A DNA stretch of 64,000 nucleotides from Candidatus Gallacutalibacter stercoravium (GCA_018716975.1 DVJE01000006.1:1-64000), one strand, 5' to 3'; positions 33,282-42,257 are shown, numbered from the stretch's first letter. Program-made: numbers and translations. The notes: a model not told the origin generated them from the sequence alone.

Positions 33282-34262
33282 ATGCCACAAAACCAGCAAA
33301 CCGATATTGTTGTGCTGCTGCCGGTGAACACGGAGCAGCGGCGAATTTTGGAACAGGCCGCGCCCCAGGCCGTTTTTCACTACCTGCCCGAAACCGGCCT
33401 GGACGCCGGGCAGCAACAGCTGCTGCGGCAGGCAAGCATCATTGTGGGCAATCCCCCGCCCGCTTTGCTCAAGGACTGCCCCCGCCTAGGGCTGTTGCAG
33501 TTGCAAAGCGCGGGAACCAACGCCTATTTAGATGGCGTGCTGCCTCCCGGCTGCCGTTTGGCCAACGCCACAGGGGCCTATGGCCTTGCCATCAGTGAGC
33601 ACATGCTGGGCGTACTGCTGCAAATTTACAAAAAGCTGGCCGATTACCGTGACAGCCAATACCGCTGCCAGTGGAAGGATGCCGGCACGGTGAAGTCTGT
33701 GTATGGCGCCACGGTGCTGATTGTGGGCCTGGGTGACATCGGCGGGGAGTTCGCCAAACGGGTAAAGGCCCTGGGGGCGTATACCATTGGGCTAAGACGT
33801 CAGGATCTGCGCAAGCCGGACTATTTGGATGAGCTGCATCTTTCGAACAAGCTGGAGGAGCTGTTGCCCCGCGCCGATGTGGTGGCCCTGTGCCTGCCCG
33901 AAACGGCCCAAACCAAAGGGCTGATAGGGCGGCGGCAGCTGGCGTTGCTTCAACCGGAGGCCGTAGTGCTCAACGTAGGCCGTGGCAGCGCCATCGACAC
34001 CGAGGCCCTGTGCGACGCGCTAGAGGCAACCCCCACCCTGTTTGCAGGATTGGATGTGACCGATCCCGAGCCGTTGCCGCCGGATCACCGGCTGTGGCGG
34101 CTGAAAAACGCCTTTATCACCCCGCATGTATCCGGCGGGCACCATCTGCCCGAAACCTTCGCCCGGATTGTGCAAATCAGCGCGCACAATATCCAAGCCT
34201 ATCTTGATGGCCGGCCCCTGCGCTCTGAGGTAGATTTTTCCACCGGTTACCGCAGCCTGTAA
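33282..34262 (+). CDS. D-isomer-specific 2-hydroxyacid dehydrogenase
   Basis: A 326-residue NAD(P)-dependent dehydrogenase. The nucleotide fold motif VLIVGLGDIGGEFAKRVKAL lies near residue 145. The catalytic Arg follows in VLNVGRGSAIDT, the Glu in VTDPEPLPPDHRLW and the His in ITPHVSGGHH. The substrate domain (N- and C-terminal parts) includes QSAGTNAYLDGVLP. GAGGAGG precedes the ATG giving MPQNQQ. The substrate is not determined; sugar-derived hydroxyacids or glyoxylate/hydroxypyruvate are candidates given the neighbouring uronate genes. The product is of typical length. Confidence 0.92.
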   Translation: MPQNQQTDIVVLLPVNTEQRRILEQAAPQAVFHYLPETGLDAGQQQLLRQASIIVGNPPPALLKDCPRLGLLQLQSAGTNAYLDGVLPPGCRLANATGAYGLAISEHMLGVLLQIYKKLADYRDSQYRCQWKDAGTVKSVYGATVLIVGLGDIGGEFAKRVKALGAYTIGLRRQDLRKPDYLDELHLSNKLEELLPRADVVALCLPETAQTKGLIGRRQLALLQPEAVVLNVGRGSAIDTEALCDALEATPTLFAGLDVTDPEPLPPDHRLWRLKNAFITPHVSGGHHLPETFARIVQISAHNIQAYLDGRPLRSEVDFSTGYRSL

Positions 34263-34304
34263 CCGCCTATTGCAACAGAAAGTGAACAGCAGATCAAATC
34301 GATA

Positions 34305-34352
34305 AAAGCCGCGCCGGGCCCTAGGGATTGTCCTAGGGCCCGGCGCGGCTTT
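34305..34352. terminator. 21-bp perfect hairpin between convergent genes
   Basis: Arms 34305-34325 and 34332-34352 pair perfectly around a 6-nt loop, with AAAG at one base and CTTT at the other. It is very G+C rich and can serve both the dehydrogenase gene and the HD-GYP gene. Confidence 0.88.
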
Positions 34353-34425
34353 ATGGCCTAATATCTTTCGTCTAGTTTGATTTAAGGCCATAGCTGTGCC
34401 GCTATCAAGCCCGGCAGCCGCCAGG

Positions 34426-35535
34426 CTAAAACCCTGTTTTTCGCCCACAGGGCTCATACAGTTGCCGCAGATCCTTTTCCACCTGGAAAAAGCGATCCAG
34501 CAGGCGGGGGTTGAAGGCGCCGCACTCCCCGTCGCGGATCATACGCAGAGCCTCTTCCCGGCTGAACGCGCTTTTGTACACCCGCCGGCTAACCAGCGCG
34601 TCATATACATCGGCCAAAGAAACAATCTGCGCCCAGATGGAGATTTCGTCGCCTTTCAACCCGTCGGGGTAGCCGCCACCATCCCAGCGCTCGTGATGGT
34701 GGCGGGCGATATCGCAGGCGTAGCGGTAGGCCCCGTGTTCGCGCATTTGGGGAATCTTTTCTAGCAGCATGGCCCCTTGCACCGTATGGGTTTTCATCAC
34801 CTCATACTCTTCGGCGGTGAGCCTGCCCGGCTTGTTGAGGATGGCGTCGGGAATGGCGATTTTGCCCACGTCGTGCATAATGGCGGCCAGCGAGATGTGT
34901 TCAACCTCTTCCGCTGTCAACCCCTGGCCCAAATCCGTGCGGGTGAGCATGTGCGCTGTGATGTCGTGTATGCGTCGCACGTGCTCACCCGACTCCACGC
35001 TTCGAAATTCAATCACAGTAGACAGAGACTCTATCACGCCCTGGTTGAGCTTAATGATCTGCTGGGCCTGCCGCAGCAGCTCCGATTGCTGCTGCTCCAC
35101 CACGTTGCCCAGCCGTTTTCGAGCTTGGAACAGCTCCACCACCGAATGAACCCGCCGCTGCACCACATAGGGGATGACCGGCTTGCTGATGACGTCCATC
35201 ACCCCCATCCGATAAGCTTCTTTCATGGTGCCGCCGCTGGCCTCGGCGGTGATGAGGAACACCGGGATCTGCCCCAAAAGCTCTTCGCCGCTGAGCACCC
35301 GCAGCACCTCTATGCCGCTCATACCGGGCATAAGCACATCCAGCAGCACGGCGCATACCCTATCCCGGTGGGCATGCAGGTAAGCAAGCCCATCTTTGCC
35401 GTTTTCCGCCTGGGCAATGGCGTAATAGGGCGCAAATATATTTTCTAAAATGCCGCGGTTGATCGCATCGTCGTCCACAATCAGCATAGTATCCGGCGAA
35501 ACAGCCATATGTGCGCATGTGTTTATCCGTTGCAT
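34426..35535 (-). CDS. Response regulator with REC and HD-GYP domains
   Basis: A 369-residue signalling protein. The REC domain (about residues 15-135) has LIVDDD, the phospho-acceptor Asp in CAVLLDVLMPGMSG, and the Lys in ISKPV. A coiled linker (about 140-185) joins it to an HD-GYP phosphodiesterase domain with HDVGKIAIPDAILNKPG and RHHHERWDGGGYPDGL. The GYP signature is intact as GGGYPDG. It probably hydrolyses cyclic di-GMP when phosphorylated. No partner histidine kinase is nearby. AAGGGGA precedes the chosen ATG; an upstream frame extension to 35613 lacks a ribosome site. Confidence 0.94.
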   Translation of the reverse strand: MQRINTCAHMAVSPDTMLIVDDDAINRGILENIFAPYYAIAQAENGKDGLAYLHAHRDRVCAVLLDVLMPGMSGIEVLRVLSGEELLGQIPVFLITAEASGGTMKEAYRMGVMDVISKPVIPYVVQRRVHSVVELFQARKRLGNVVEQQQSELLRQAQQIIKLNQGVIESLSTVIEFRSVESGEHVRRIHDITAHMLTRTDLGQGLTAEEVEHISLAAIMHDVGKIAIPDAILNKPGRLTAEEYEVMKTHTVQGAMLLEKIPQMREHGAYRYACDIARHHHERWDGGGYPDGLKGDEISIWAQIVSLADVYDALVSRRVYKSAFSREEALRMIRDGECGAFNPRLLDRFFQVEKDLRQLYEPCGRKTGF

Positions 35536-35726
35536 ATCGTTATCCCCTTTTGTCATAAACGCGCTAAGGCAGGCAAAATAGTATTCCCTTTTTTGCCCTG
35601 ATCTTACAATCAACGGTAACCATGCTATTTATTTTAAAAAATAAACGGCCGGCCAAATAGAGCGTTTGGGCGCTAAGCTTTGCCAGCCGTTCCACCAGCC
35701 CTTTGGCTATTTTTTATATAGCAAAA

Positions 35727-35763
35727 GGGCCCGCCGCCCGCACAATCGCGAGCGACGAGCCCC
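35727..35763 (-). terminator. Terminator after the small secreted protein gene
   Basis: On the minus strand GGGCTCGTCGC pairs with GCGGCGGGCCC (two G-U pairs), with an inner CGC/GCG, followed by CTTTTGCTAT. Confidence 0.65.
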
Positions 35764-35836
35764 TATTTCTTGCACTTGCTGCTGATATTCGTCTGGGCCC
35801 GTAAGCCCGGCCCTCTAGCCCTTTTACCTTTGCAGC

Positions 35837-36253
35837 TTAAATAGAAGAGGAATAACGCACAGCACTTTCTACCACCGTGTTGCCCACATAGGCATAAAAG
35901 TCATAGCGGATGCGATAGGTCAAGTTGGGGTTGCAGTTTACCCAGCTATCCGCCCAGCGCAAAGAGGAAACCGACTGCTTGCCGGTATCGCGCACAATGG
36001 TGCTGGCCTTTACCCAGCTGGAGCCCGAAAGCTTTTGCAGCGTGGCGGTAATGCGGCAATAATCTCCGCTATACAAAAGCATAGACGCCTCGCCTCCAAC
36101 CGTATAGCCCGATTGGTTAATCGTGTAGCTCCCTACCCCAAGGTAGCTGGCGCGGTAAGGTTCCACCTCTTGGGCCGCGGCGGGCATCGCCATGGCCGTT
36201 ACGCACAGCACCGCCGCCAACAGCAGCGCCAACAGTTTTTTGCATTTTTTCAT
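35837..36253 (-). CDS. Small secreted protein of unknown function
   Basis: A 138-residue protein with a clear Sec signal peptide: basic MKKCKK, a hydrophobic core LLALLLAAVLCVTAMAM and a cleavage region PAAAQE near residue 28. The mature part is Ser/Tyr-rich with predicted beta strands (YRASYLGVGSYTINQSGYTV, DYCRITATLQKLSGSSWVK) and two Cys. I do not recognise the family. Similar small secreted proteins are common in gut Clostridia. It lies downstream of the anti-sigma gene on the same strand and may belong to the regulon. GGAGTG precedes the ATG. Confidence 0.85.
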   Translation of the reverse strand: MKKCKKLLALLLAAVLCVTAMAMPAAAQEVEPYRASYLGVGSYTINQSGYTVGGEASMLLYSGDYCRITATLQKLSGSSWVKASTIVRDTGKQSVSSLRWADSWVNCNPNLTYRIRYDFYAYVGNTVVESAVRYSSSI

Positions 36254-36366
36254 TTCATAACACTCCTTCTATTTTTTGCGCCCGCGCGCAGGGCCGTTAA
36301 CACAAGCATGCCCAACGGCCGAAAAGGCCGCCGGGCACAATGCTTGCCTATTCCGGCGCAAGGGAG

Positions 36367-37095
36367 CTACCGCTCCACCCGCGCGACGCTTTGCGCCATT
36401 CGAACCAACTCTTCGCCATCCATATAAGAGCTAAGCGCGAAAGAATACTTTCCCTCATACCAAAGTAAAATCGAGCTGCCCCGCTTTTCCCGCAAATAAG
36501 CGGGTTTATCGTTTATCAGCACTTCGCTAATTTGGGCGTCTTCATTGTCGATAAAGGTGGCTTCCATATCGAAATTTTGCATAAAGACGATCTCTTTTCC
36601 TTGGCTATCGACAAAAAACAAAGTAATACCCTGCTTACCCTCCTGGGTTTGTTCGGGCGCCAGGGCGTACCCGGCGGGAATGTAGGAGGGCATAAACCAG
36701 CTATCGGGGCTAACCGGCTCGTTATAAACGCCGCCCGTGGGTTCAGGATCGTTCTCGGTAATCACCACATATTCCTCATGCTGTTCAAAAAGCATGTTAA
36801 AGAACGGACGGCGGAAAGCGTCTACCGATAACACCACCGTAGCCGGCAACAAAATGACCAACAGAAAAACTGCTGCGGATTTCATCATTCGCTTGTAAAC
36901 GCGCCTGCGTTTAACCTTTTTGTCATATTCCTCTAGAAGATGCCTGGTTCGAGCGTGAAAAGATTCCGAAAGCTCCACGTCCTTTACATCTTCCTCGGTA
37001 ACCTCTTGCTCTATCATTTGTTTTTGGCACAAGGCTGCCAAAGAAAGAAAGGCCTCTTCCTCTTTGGACAAGCCGTTTCTGCTTTTTCTCATCAT
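36367..37095 (-). CDS. Membrane-bound anti-sigma factor-like protein (DUF4367-type)
   Basis: A 242-residue single-pass protein. The N-terminal cytoplasmic part (residues 1-65) is charged and helical. The membrane segment (about 70-90, SAAVFLLVILLPATVVLSVD) is followed by an extracytoplasmic domain with PSYIPAGYALAPEQTQEGKQ and the C-terminal EGKYSFALSSYMDGEELVRM, as in DUF4367 proteins. Its ATG overlaps the stop of the sigma factor gene by four bases. The pairing and topology suggest it holds the sigma factor at the membrane until an envelope signal is sensed. Confidence 0.87.
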   Translation of the reverse strand: MMRKSRNGLSKEEEAFLSLAALCQKQMIEQEVTEEDVKDVELSESFHARTRHLLEEYDKKVKRRRVYKRMMKSAAVFLLVILLPATVVLSVDAFRRPFFNMLFEQHEEYVVITENDPEPTGGVYNEPVSPDSWFMPSYIPAGYALAPEQTQEGKQGITLFFVDSQGKEIVFMQNFDMEATFIDNEDAQISEVLINDKPAYLREKRGSSILLWYEGKYSFALSSYMDGEELVRMAQSVARVER

Positions 37096-37640
37096 TTCAC
37101 CTTCTCCGCCTTATTTCTTATCTCACGCATTTTCTTTATCGCTCGCGACCACTTTTTTCTTGCATTGGATTCTGTAATCTTTAGGGTAAATGCAATTTCG
37201 CGAAACGATAAATTATAATAGTGCCGCAGCACTAAAATATCGCGGTAATCATTTGGCAAAGAGGGTAAACGAAGTAAATTTTCAATTTCTACTCGATTGA
37301 GCACCGCCTCTTCCACGTTATTGGAATCGGGCAGAAGCAAACATCCGGCTTCTTCAAGAGAAACGATCTTTTGTTTGTTGCTTCTCACTTGATCAATAAT
37401 TACATTCCGGCAAAGCACCTGCACATAAGCCTGCAAATCTTCTTTTGGCAATGCCAACACCATAGATGGATTTTTCAGCACCTTGCAAAAAGCTTCTTGC
37501 ACAGCGTCTTCCGCCTCTTCTTTACTCCCCAACCACCGGTAAGCAACCTGATACATTACCTTGGAGTAGGCGTTAAATACCGCAGCAATTCTTTCTGTTT
37601 CACTAGAATCCCAGTTGCTTGATTTAGAATCACGCTTCAA
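37092..37640 (-). CDS. ECF-type RNA polymerase sigma factor
   Basis: A 182-residue sigma-70 family protein with region 2 (YSKVMYQVAYRWLGSKEEAE, then DAVQEAFCKVL) and region 4 (LPNDYRDILVLRHYYNLSF, then REIAFTLKITESNARKKWSR), joined by a short linker. It lacks regions 1 and 3, as ECF factors do. It is translationally coupled to the membrane anti-sigma gene. Such factors usually drive their own operon. The candidate promoter upstream looks sigma-A-like, however, so autoregulation is not evident from the sequence. Confidence 0.93.
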   Translation of the reverse strand: MKRDSKSSNWDSSETERIAAVFNAYSKVMYQVAYRWLGSKEEAEDAVQEAFCKVLKNPSMVLALPKEDLQAYVQVLCRNVIIDQVRSNKQKIVSLEEAGCLLLPDSNNVEEAVLNRVEIENLLRLPSLPNDYRDILVLRHYYNLSFREIAFTLKITESNARKKWSRAIKKMREIRNKAEKVK

Positions 37641-37683
37641 CAGAAATCCACTACCCTCTTACCAAATTTCATCACATAGTAAA

Positions 37684-37712
37684 AGGATATCACAACATTT
37701 GACTTATTTCAA
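37684..37712 (-). promoter_or_regulatory. Candidate promoter of the sigma/anti-sigma operon
   Basis: On the minus strand TTGAAA (37707-37712) and TATCCT (37684-37689) are 17 bases apart, 44 bases before the sigma factor ATG. Confidence 0.45.
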
Positions 37713-37749
37713 CTACAATCAGTGAATTTTTTACTCAGTCAACAACAAA

Positions 37750-37986
37750 TTATTTGTCGTCTTTTTTCTCGTTGTTTTTATCCTCTTTTTGACCCAATGC
37801 GTCAACTTTATCGGTGAGCGCCTTTTGCTGCATAAACAGTACATCTTGATTAACGATAAGCGTCATCACGTTTTCATTGATGCACTTTAGGTAACCAACA
37901 ATTTGATGAATTGCATCCCCCTCCAGTTCCTCCAACAGGTTTTGTTCATACTCCATTTCTTCTCTCTCTTCCTCAGGCATCATCAT
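37750..37986 (-). CDS. Small acidic coiled-coil protein of unknown function
   Basis: A 78-residue protein with GGAGG 9 bases before a run of three ATG codons. It starts with a Glu-rich segment (PEEEREEMEYEQNLLEELEG). A predicted amphipathic helix follows (IHQIVGYLKCINENVMTLIV), then a Lys/Asp-rich tail. Heptad-like spacing of hydrophobic residues suggests a coiled coil or an oligomer. There is one Cys. I recognise no family. It appears to be a single-gene unit upstream of the sigma factor operon, with an A+T-rich leader. Confidence 0.7.
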   Translation of the reverse strand: MMMPEEEREEMEYEQNLLEELEGDAIHQIVGYLKCINENVMTLIVNQDVLFMQQKALTDKVDALGQKEDKNNEKKDDK

Positions 37987-38470
37987 TGTCGTACCTCCTC
38001 AAAAATAATTTTTTTGCAGCACATTTTGTGCTCCTATATATATAAACGTAAATTCGAGCCATTTTGTGACACTAAAATCGAAAAAATTTTTATTTTTTTC
38101 TTTTTTCCCCTTTTTTCGTGGAAAAATGCCGTCTTCAGTGTAAAAATTCGTCCGCTTTATCGAGCACAGGCTCATATGTGCCCTGCGGTTAAACGATATT
38201 TCTTGAAATGTTCTTTTTCCTTTTTCTCAACTTTTCACATTCTTCTAGAGTAAAATTGTGAAAACAATAGTTATATAACGCAGATAGGCATCGCCCTTGG
38301 GGGTAGGGCGAAAATTGCTTTTGTTCTAACAGCTCACCCTTAGCGCGCGCCTTGCCTCTGCTAAGCGCCGGCTGGGGCGTTCTCTATATATGCCGGCGCG
38401 GGGCGCAAACAAAACGCCAACCAATTGCCAACCTATCTTATGGTTTATCAATCGCCGCTGCCCTTATTAC
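37987..38470. other. Gene-free stretch upstream of the small coiled-coil protein
   Basis: The first 120 bases are very A+T rich, with a pyrimidine tract near 38090-38120 and TATATATA near 38035, and presumably hold the minus-strand promoter. A short AGCAC/GTGCT hairpin lies near 38016-38031. The rest contains no frame with a ribosome site. Confidence 0.4.
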
Positions 38471-38517
38471 AAAAAAGGAACCCTCTTGCCCAATAAAAGC
38501 AAGAAGATTCCCTTTAT
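38471..38517 (-). terminator. Terminator of the GH172 gene
   Basis: On the minus strand GGAATCTTCTTGC pairs with GCAAGAGGGTTCC (two G-U pairs) and is followed by TTTTTT. Confidence 0.85.
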
Positions 38518-38540
38518 TGCCGTTTTCAAAACGAAAGAGC

Positions 38541-39608
38541 TCAGCGATCCCAACGTTTCTCTACACTGGGCAGGGGCGGAAACGGCGCGTGGTTTTCATA
38601 CTGATACCAATAAGCCACCGATGCAATATCTTCCCCAAGAGGACGCAGCCCCTTTTTTCGCCACCAGCCTAAAGTATCTACCGTAACGCGCAGCTGATGA
38701 AAGAATCCGATACTATCCATAATATGCCACCGGTACAGGCTGTACCGCCGGCCGCCCATGGTATTATCCAGCTTAGCCAAGGGCATGCCCAAATACGCAG
38801 TGGAATAGGTCTGTTCCGCGTTGCCGCCCAGATCTGAATTAAAAGGAGAAAAGCCGAAAGAGCCGCCAAAATAGTCCTCGGTGCCGTTATCGGCCATAGT
38901 GGGGTAGCTGCCGTCGCCATCTATGTAAAACTTTACCTCTCCCTCGCCCCACCAGCTGCTGTTGAGCGAATTCCAAGCCAAGTAGGTGCCCACATAGCAC
39001 CCTGCTCCAGAGATGCCGTCTATAATGGTATAGGTGGGATCCTCCGGTGTGGTAACCGACCGGCGGTACTGCGCATGAAAGTACATCACGTCGTCGGGCA
39101 ACTCATACAGCTGATACAAAACGCGGTAGGCAACACAGCCAATATTGCTTTCTCCGTCGTTGGTTAAGGTCATTTTAGCGCGGCGGCGAAAGGGCATTTG
39201 CCAATAGCAATTATAGGCATTGCGGGGCAATACCACCACCGGCTGAGAATGCACAGGGTGCTTATCTTCGTCGAATCCGTTGGCGAAAAACGCGCCTAAA
39301 GGGCACTCTACCGAAGGAGAGGGCTCATCATCCCAGTAAATGCGCAAAACCAGTTCCGACGAGTAACGGTGATCCGTTGTAATAAAAAACTCATTGATAC
39401 AGCCCGGCCCTTGAATATCGGCCAAGGTTGCACATTCGCCGGGCTGTAAAGATAAAAAGGGATGCACCTTTAATCCCTGGCCCTGGTCGATTGTGTTCTC
39501 TGGATGCGCTTCATCCCAACGACAGGCGCCGCCGGGTTCTCCTGTTGGGTTTTCGGCAGAAATCTGGCGCGTAACCCGCGCCCCTTGAAACGGCAAAAAT
39601 TGCAACAT
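38541..39608 (-). CDS. GH172 (DUF2961) family glycoside hydrolase
   Basis: A 355-residue protein of the DUF2961/GH172 family, whose characterised members act on D-arabinofuranosides, alpha-D-fructofuranosides or difructose anhydrides and assemble as large multimers. It has GPGCINEFFITTDHRYSSEL, PSVECPLGAFFANG, NCYWQMPFRRRAKMTLTNDG, GEGEVKFYIDGDGSYPTMAD and DNGTEDYFGGSFGF; the acidic residues in these motifs include the likely catalytic pair. There is no signal peptide, so it acts in the cytoplasm. It is a single gene; with GH32 in the same window, action on fructans is plausible but not shown. Confidence 0.92.
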   Translation of the reverse strand: MLQFLPFQGARVTRQISAENPTGEPGGACRWDEAHPENTIDQGQGLKVHPFLSLQPGECATLADIQGPGCINEFFITTDHRYSSELVLRIYWDDEPSPSVECPLGAFFANGFDEDKHPVHSQPVVVLPRNAYNCYWQMPFRRRAKMTLTNDGESNIGCVAYRVLYQLYELPDDVMYFHAQYRRSVTTPEDPTYTIIDGISGAGCYVGTYLAWNSLNSSWWGEGEVKFYIDGDGSYPTMADNGTEDYFGGSFGFSPFNSDLGGNAEQTYSTAYLGMPLAKLDNTMGGRRYSLYRWHIMDSIGFFHQLRVTVDTLGWWRKKGLRPLGEDIASVAYWYQYENHAPFPPLPSVEKRWDR

Positions 39609-39937
39609 AAACTTGTTCCTCCCTTTTTATGTTTTATACTGACATTTGTCAGAAATACCCGTTGCTACCGGCATCTAAAACGGCTGACACGCCGTAATTT
39701 TACAAAACAGCTTACCGCTGAAAACAGCCCGTACTCCGTGGGGCATGGGCAACAGAGCAACATAAATAAAAGCAGTTGTTTTTCCTACCCAAGGCAAACC
39801 GCTCCCGCGCTTTCATAAAAGAGGGGTGCGAACGAAGTGAGCGAAGGCGGTTTTACGCATATTATACCATAAGTAAGGGCACAAAAAATATTTTTATCTT
39901 GTTCTCTACCAGATCGCCAACAGCCGCAAAGCCTCTC
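39609..39937. other. Gene-free stretch between GH172 and yebC
   Basis: Divergent intergenic region. I see no gene. A sequence rich in GCGAACGAAGTGAGCGAA (39828-39845) looks like a repeat element but has no second copy in the window. Confidence 0.35.
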
Positions 39938-39966
39938 TTGCCAAGCAAGCGCAACTATGGTAAAAT
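39938..39966 (+). promoter_or_regulatory. Promoter of yebC
   Basis: TTGCCA (39938-39943), 17 bases, and TAAAAT (39961-39966) preceded by TGG as an extended -10. It lies 35 bases upstream of the start codon. Confidence 0.75.
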
Positions 39967-40000
39967 AATATGAGCAACTTAATAATTGGGAGGAAAATAT

Positions 40001-40747
40001 ATGTCGGGCCATTCTAAGTGGAGTACCATCAAGCGCAAGAAAGAAAAAACAGATAGTCAGCGCGCCAAAGTGTTCACCAAAATCGGGCGTGAATTGGCGG
40101 TTGCTGTGCGTGAAGGTGGGGGGCCGGATCCCAGTTCCAACTCTAAGCTAAAGGATTGCATTGCCAAGGCCAAGGCCGCCAACGTGCCCAACGATAATAT
40201 TGAACGGATTATCAAAAAGGCTGCCGGCGATTCTTCTAGTGATAACTATGAAAGCATTACATACGAAGGCTACGGCCCCAACGGCATCGCGGTTATTGTA
40301 GAAACGTTAACCGATAACCGCAACCGCACTGCGGGCGACCTGCGCCATTACTTTGATAAATTCGGCGGTAACTTGGGAACCACCGGCTGCGTTTCTTTTA
40401 TGTTTGAGCAAAAGGGCGTTATCGTGGTTGAAAAAGAAGGTCATGAAGAAGACAAGGTAATGGAAGATGCCCTAGAGGCCGGCGCGTCGGATATGAAGGC
40501 GGATGAGGATGTATTTGAAATCTATACCGAACCGGCAGATTTTAGCGGTGTTCGGGAAGATTTGGAAGCAAAGGGATATGAGTTTGAATCCGCAGAAATT
40601 GAAATGGTGCCCAGCAACTACACCACTTTACAGGACGAAGAAGCCATTGTAAAGATGCAAAAGCTGTTGGATCTATTGGAGGACGATGACGACGTGCAAA
40701 ACGTTTGGCATAACTGGGATATGCCGGATTCTGACGAAGAGGAATAA
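40001..40747 (+). CDS. YebC/PmpR family transcriptional and translation-associated factor
   Basis: A 248-residue protein with the universal family N-terminus [20 protein letters not shown], then [20 protein letters not shown], the middle [20 protein letters not shown] and the C-terminal [18 protein letters not shown]. YebC-type proteins bind DNA in some bacteria. Recent work links them to relief of ribosome stalling on proline-rich stretches. GGGAGG precedes the ATG giving MSGHS; an earlier in-frame start adds five unlikely residues. It is a single gene with its own promoter and terminator. Confidence 0.96.
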   Translation: MSGHSKWSTIKRKKEKTDSQRAKVFTKIGRELAVAVREGGGPDPSSNSKLKDCIAKAKAANVPNDNIERIIKKAAGDSSSDNYESITYEGYGPNGIAVIVETLTDNRNRTAGDLRHYFDKFGGNLGTTGCVSFMFEQKGVIVVEKEGHEEDKVMEDALEAGASDMKADEDVFEIYTEPADFSGVREDLEAKGYEFESAEIEMVPSNYTTLQDEEAIVKMQKLLDLLEDDDDVQNVWHNWDMPDSDEEE

Positions 40748-40792
40748 GTAAGATCCCCTCTGGTTTTGTACAGTAAGCCATAATAAAAAAAG

Positions 40793-40842
40793 AAGCAGTG
40801 AAGCTAGGAAAGAATCGTTTCTTTCGCTTCGCTGCTTTTTTG
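40793..40842 (+). terminator. Terminator of yebC
   Basis: AAGCAGTGAAGC pairs with GCTTCGCTGCTT (one G-U pair), with an inner AAAGAA/TTCTTT and a following TTTTTT. Confidence 0.88.
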
Positions 40843-41199
40843 TTAAGCGGGGAGGACTAAGGCACGATACGCTGTAAAAACAGCAAGGCGCCAACCCAGA
40901 CTCATATCAATAATGCAGGCTTTGCAAAACACGCCGGATAGGGGTTAAATAGCATTTCAATAAATCGCCGCAATACCCTTCCCCCATTGCCCACTCGGCC
41001 GAAACGGTTGCTTTTTTGAAGTTGTTGTGATATCGCACCCATCCTTTTTTAACGCTAACACGCTCTGGTTTCTTTCGCCTTGGCGGCTACCTGCATGCAT
41101 TGTAGAAGAACATCCCGTCAGTCTAAAAAAATGATGAGCGGGTTAGAAAAAAATAAGAAAAGAACAATCTCACTAACCCTATGCAAACACGCATAGCAA
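40843..41199. other. Gene-free stretch between yebC and recR
   Basis: Convergent 3' region, without a frame or structured RNA that I recognise apart from the flanking terminators. Confidence 0.4.
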
Positions 41200-41230
41200 A
41201 AGGGCCGGATGGTGCGCCCATCCGGCCCTT
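41200..41230 (-). terminator. Terminator of the dnaX-ybaB-recR operon
   Basis: A perfect 13-bp stem AAGGGCCGGATGG/CCATCCGGCCCTT with a 5-nt loop, followed on the minus strand by TTGC after TT. Confidence 0.85.
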
Positions 41231-41300
41231 AACTTTTCTGTTGTTTTGCCGCCGTGCGGCAATACTTTTATATGAATCACAGGCGGCAAACTTGCATCCA

Positions 41301-41903
41301 TCACATTTCACTGCGGCCTTCCAATGCTCTAGCCAAGGTGACTTCGTCTGCGTATTCCAAATCGCCGCCCACCGGGATGCCATACGCCAAACGAGTTACG
41401 CGCACCCCTAACGGCTTAAGCAGGCGCGAGATATACATGGCGGTGGCCTCTCCCTCCACTGTGGGATTTGTGGCCATAATCACCTCTCGCACGTCGCCGG
41501 CACCAACCCTGTCTAACAGTTCTTTGATGCAAAGCTGATCCGGCCCTACCCCGCTTAAAGGGGAAATTGCGCCGTGCAGCACATGATAGGTGGCCTTAAA
41601 TTCGTGCGTGCGCTCCAGCGCCATTACGTCGCGCGGATCTTCCACTACGCAGATAACAGACTTATCCCGCGCCTCATTACGGCACACCGGACACAGCTCT
41701 TGATCGGTTAGGTTGCAGCATATTTTGCAATAATGGATTTTTTCATGCGCATCCAATATCGCCTGGGCAAAATCCTCCGCCTCTTTTTTAGAAGATTGCA
41801 GCACAAAATAGGCCAAACGCTGCGCCGTCTTTCTGCCAATGCCCGGCAACCGTTCAAACTGCTCGATCAGCCGCGACAGGGGAGCTACCTCATACCCCGC
41901 CAT
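41301..41903 (-). CDS. recR: Recombination mediator RecR
   Basis: RecR acts with RecO/RecF to load RecA at gaps. The 200-residue protein has the helix-hairpin-helix [20 protein letters not shown], the zinc finger [16 protein letters not shown], the Toprim motif [15 protein letters not shown], and the Walker-B-like C-terminal [20 protein letters not shown]. The length is normal. It follows ybaB by 3 bases and dnaX in the classical conserved order. Confidence 0.98.
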   Translation of the reverse strand: MAGYEVAPLSRLIEQFERLPGIGRKTAQRLAYFVLQSSKKEAEDFAQAILDAHEKIHYCKICCNLTDQELCPVCRNEARDKSVICVVEDPRDVMALERTHEFKATYHVLHGAISPLSGVGPDQLCIKELLDRVGAGDVREVIMATNPTVEGEATAMYISRLLKPLGVRVTRLAYGIPVGGDLEYADEVTLARALEGRSEM

Positions 41904-41906
41904 TGA

Positions 41907-42257
41907 TTAAAACAGGCCCGGCACATTCAGCCCGCCGGAGAGCTTCTCCATCGTTTCGGTCTTATCTGTTGCGGCCGCGCGCAAAGCCTCGTTTGTCGCC
42001 GCGATAATCAGATCCGACAGCATTTCTACATCCTCTGGATCGACAACCTCTGGTTTAATGGATATGCTCTTTAATTCCATTTTACCGGTAGCCACAACCT
42101 CAACCGCGCCGCCGCCTGCAGCTGCGCTGTATTCTTTTTCTTCCAGCTCTTGGTTGGCCTTATCCATCTCTTCCTGCATTTTTTGCGCCTGACGGGCCAA
42201 CTGCTGCAAATTCGAGGGGCCGCCTCCGCCGAAACCTTGGGGCAATCTTGCTTTCAT
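41907..42257 (-). CDS. YbaB/EbfC family nucleoid-associated protein
   Basis: A 116-residue DNA-binding protein that forms tweezer-shaped dimers. The N-terminal GFGGGGPSNLQQLARQAQKM and the core helix EEMDKANQELEEKEYSAAAG are followed by VEVVATGKMELKSISIKPEV and the C-terminal LIIAATNEALRAAATDKTET. It sits between dnaX and recR as in most bacteria. AAGGAG precedes the ATG. Confidence 0.97.
   Translation of the reverse strand: MKARLPQGFGGGGPSNLQQLARQAQKMQEEMDKANQELEEKEYSAAAGGGAVEVVATGKMELKSISIKPEVVDPEDVEMLSDLIIAATNEALRAAATDKTETMEKLSGGLNVPGLF

Noticed and set aside
39828-39850. Dispersed repeat element (GCGAACGAAGTGAGCGAA)
   Set aside because: No second copy was found in the window, so a repeat cannot be supported.
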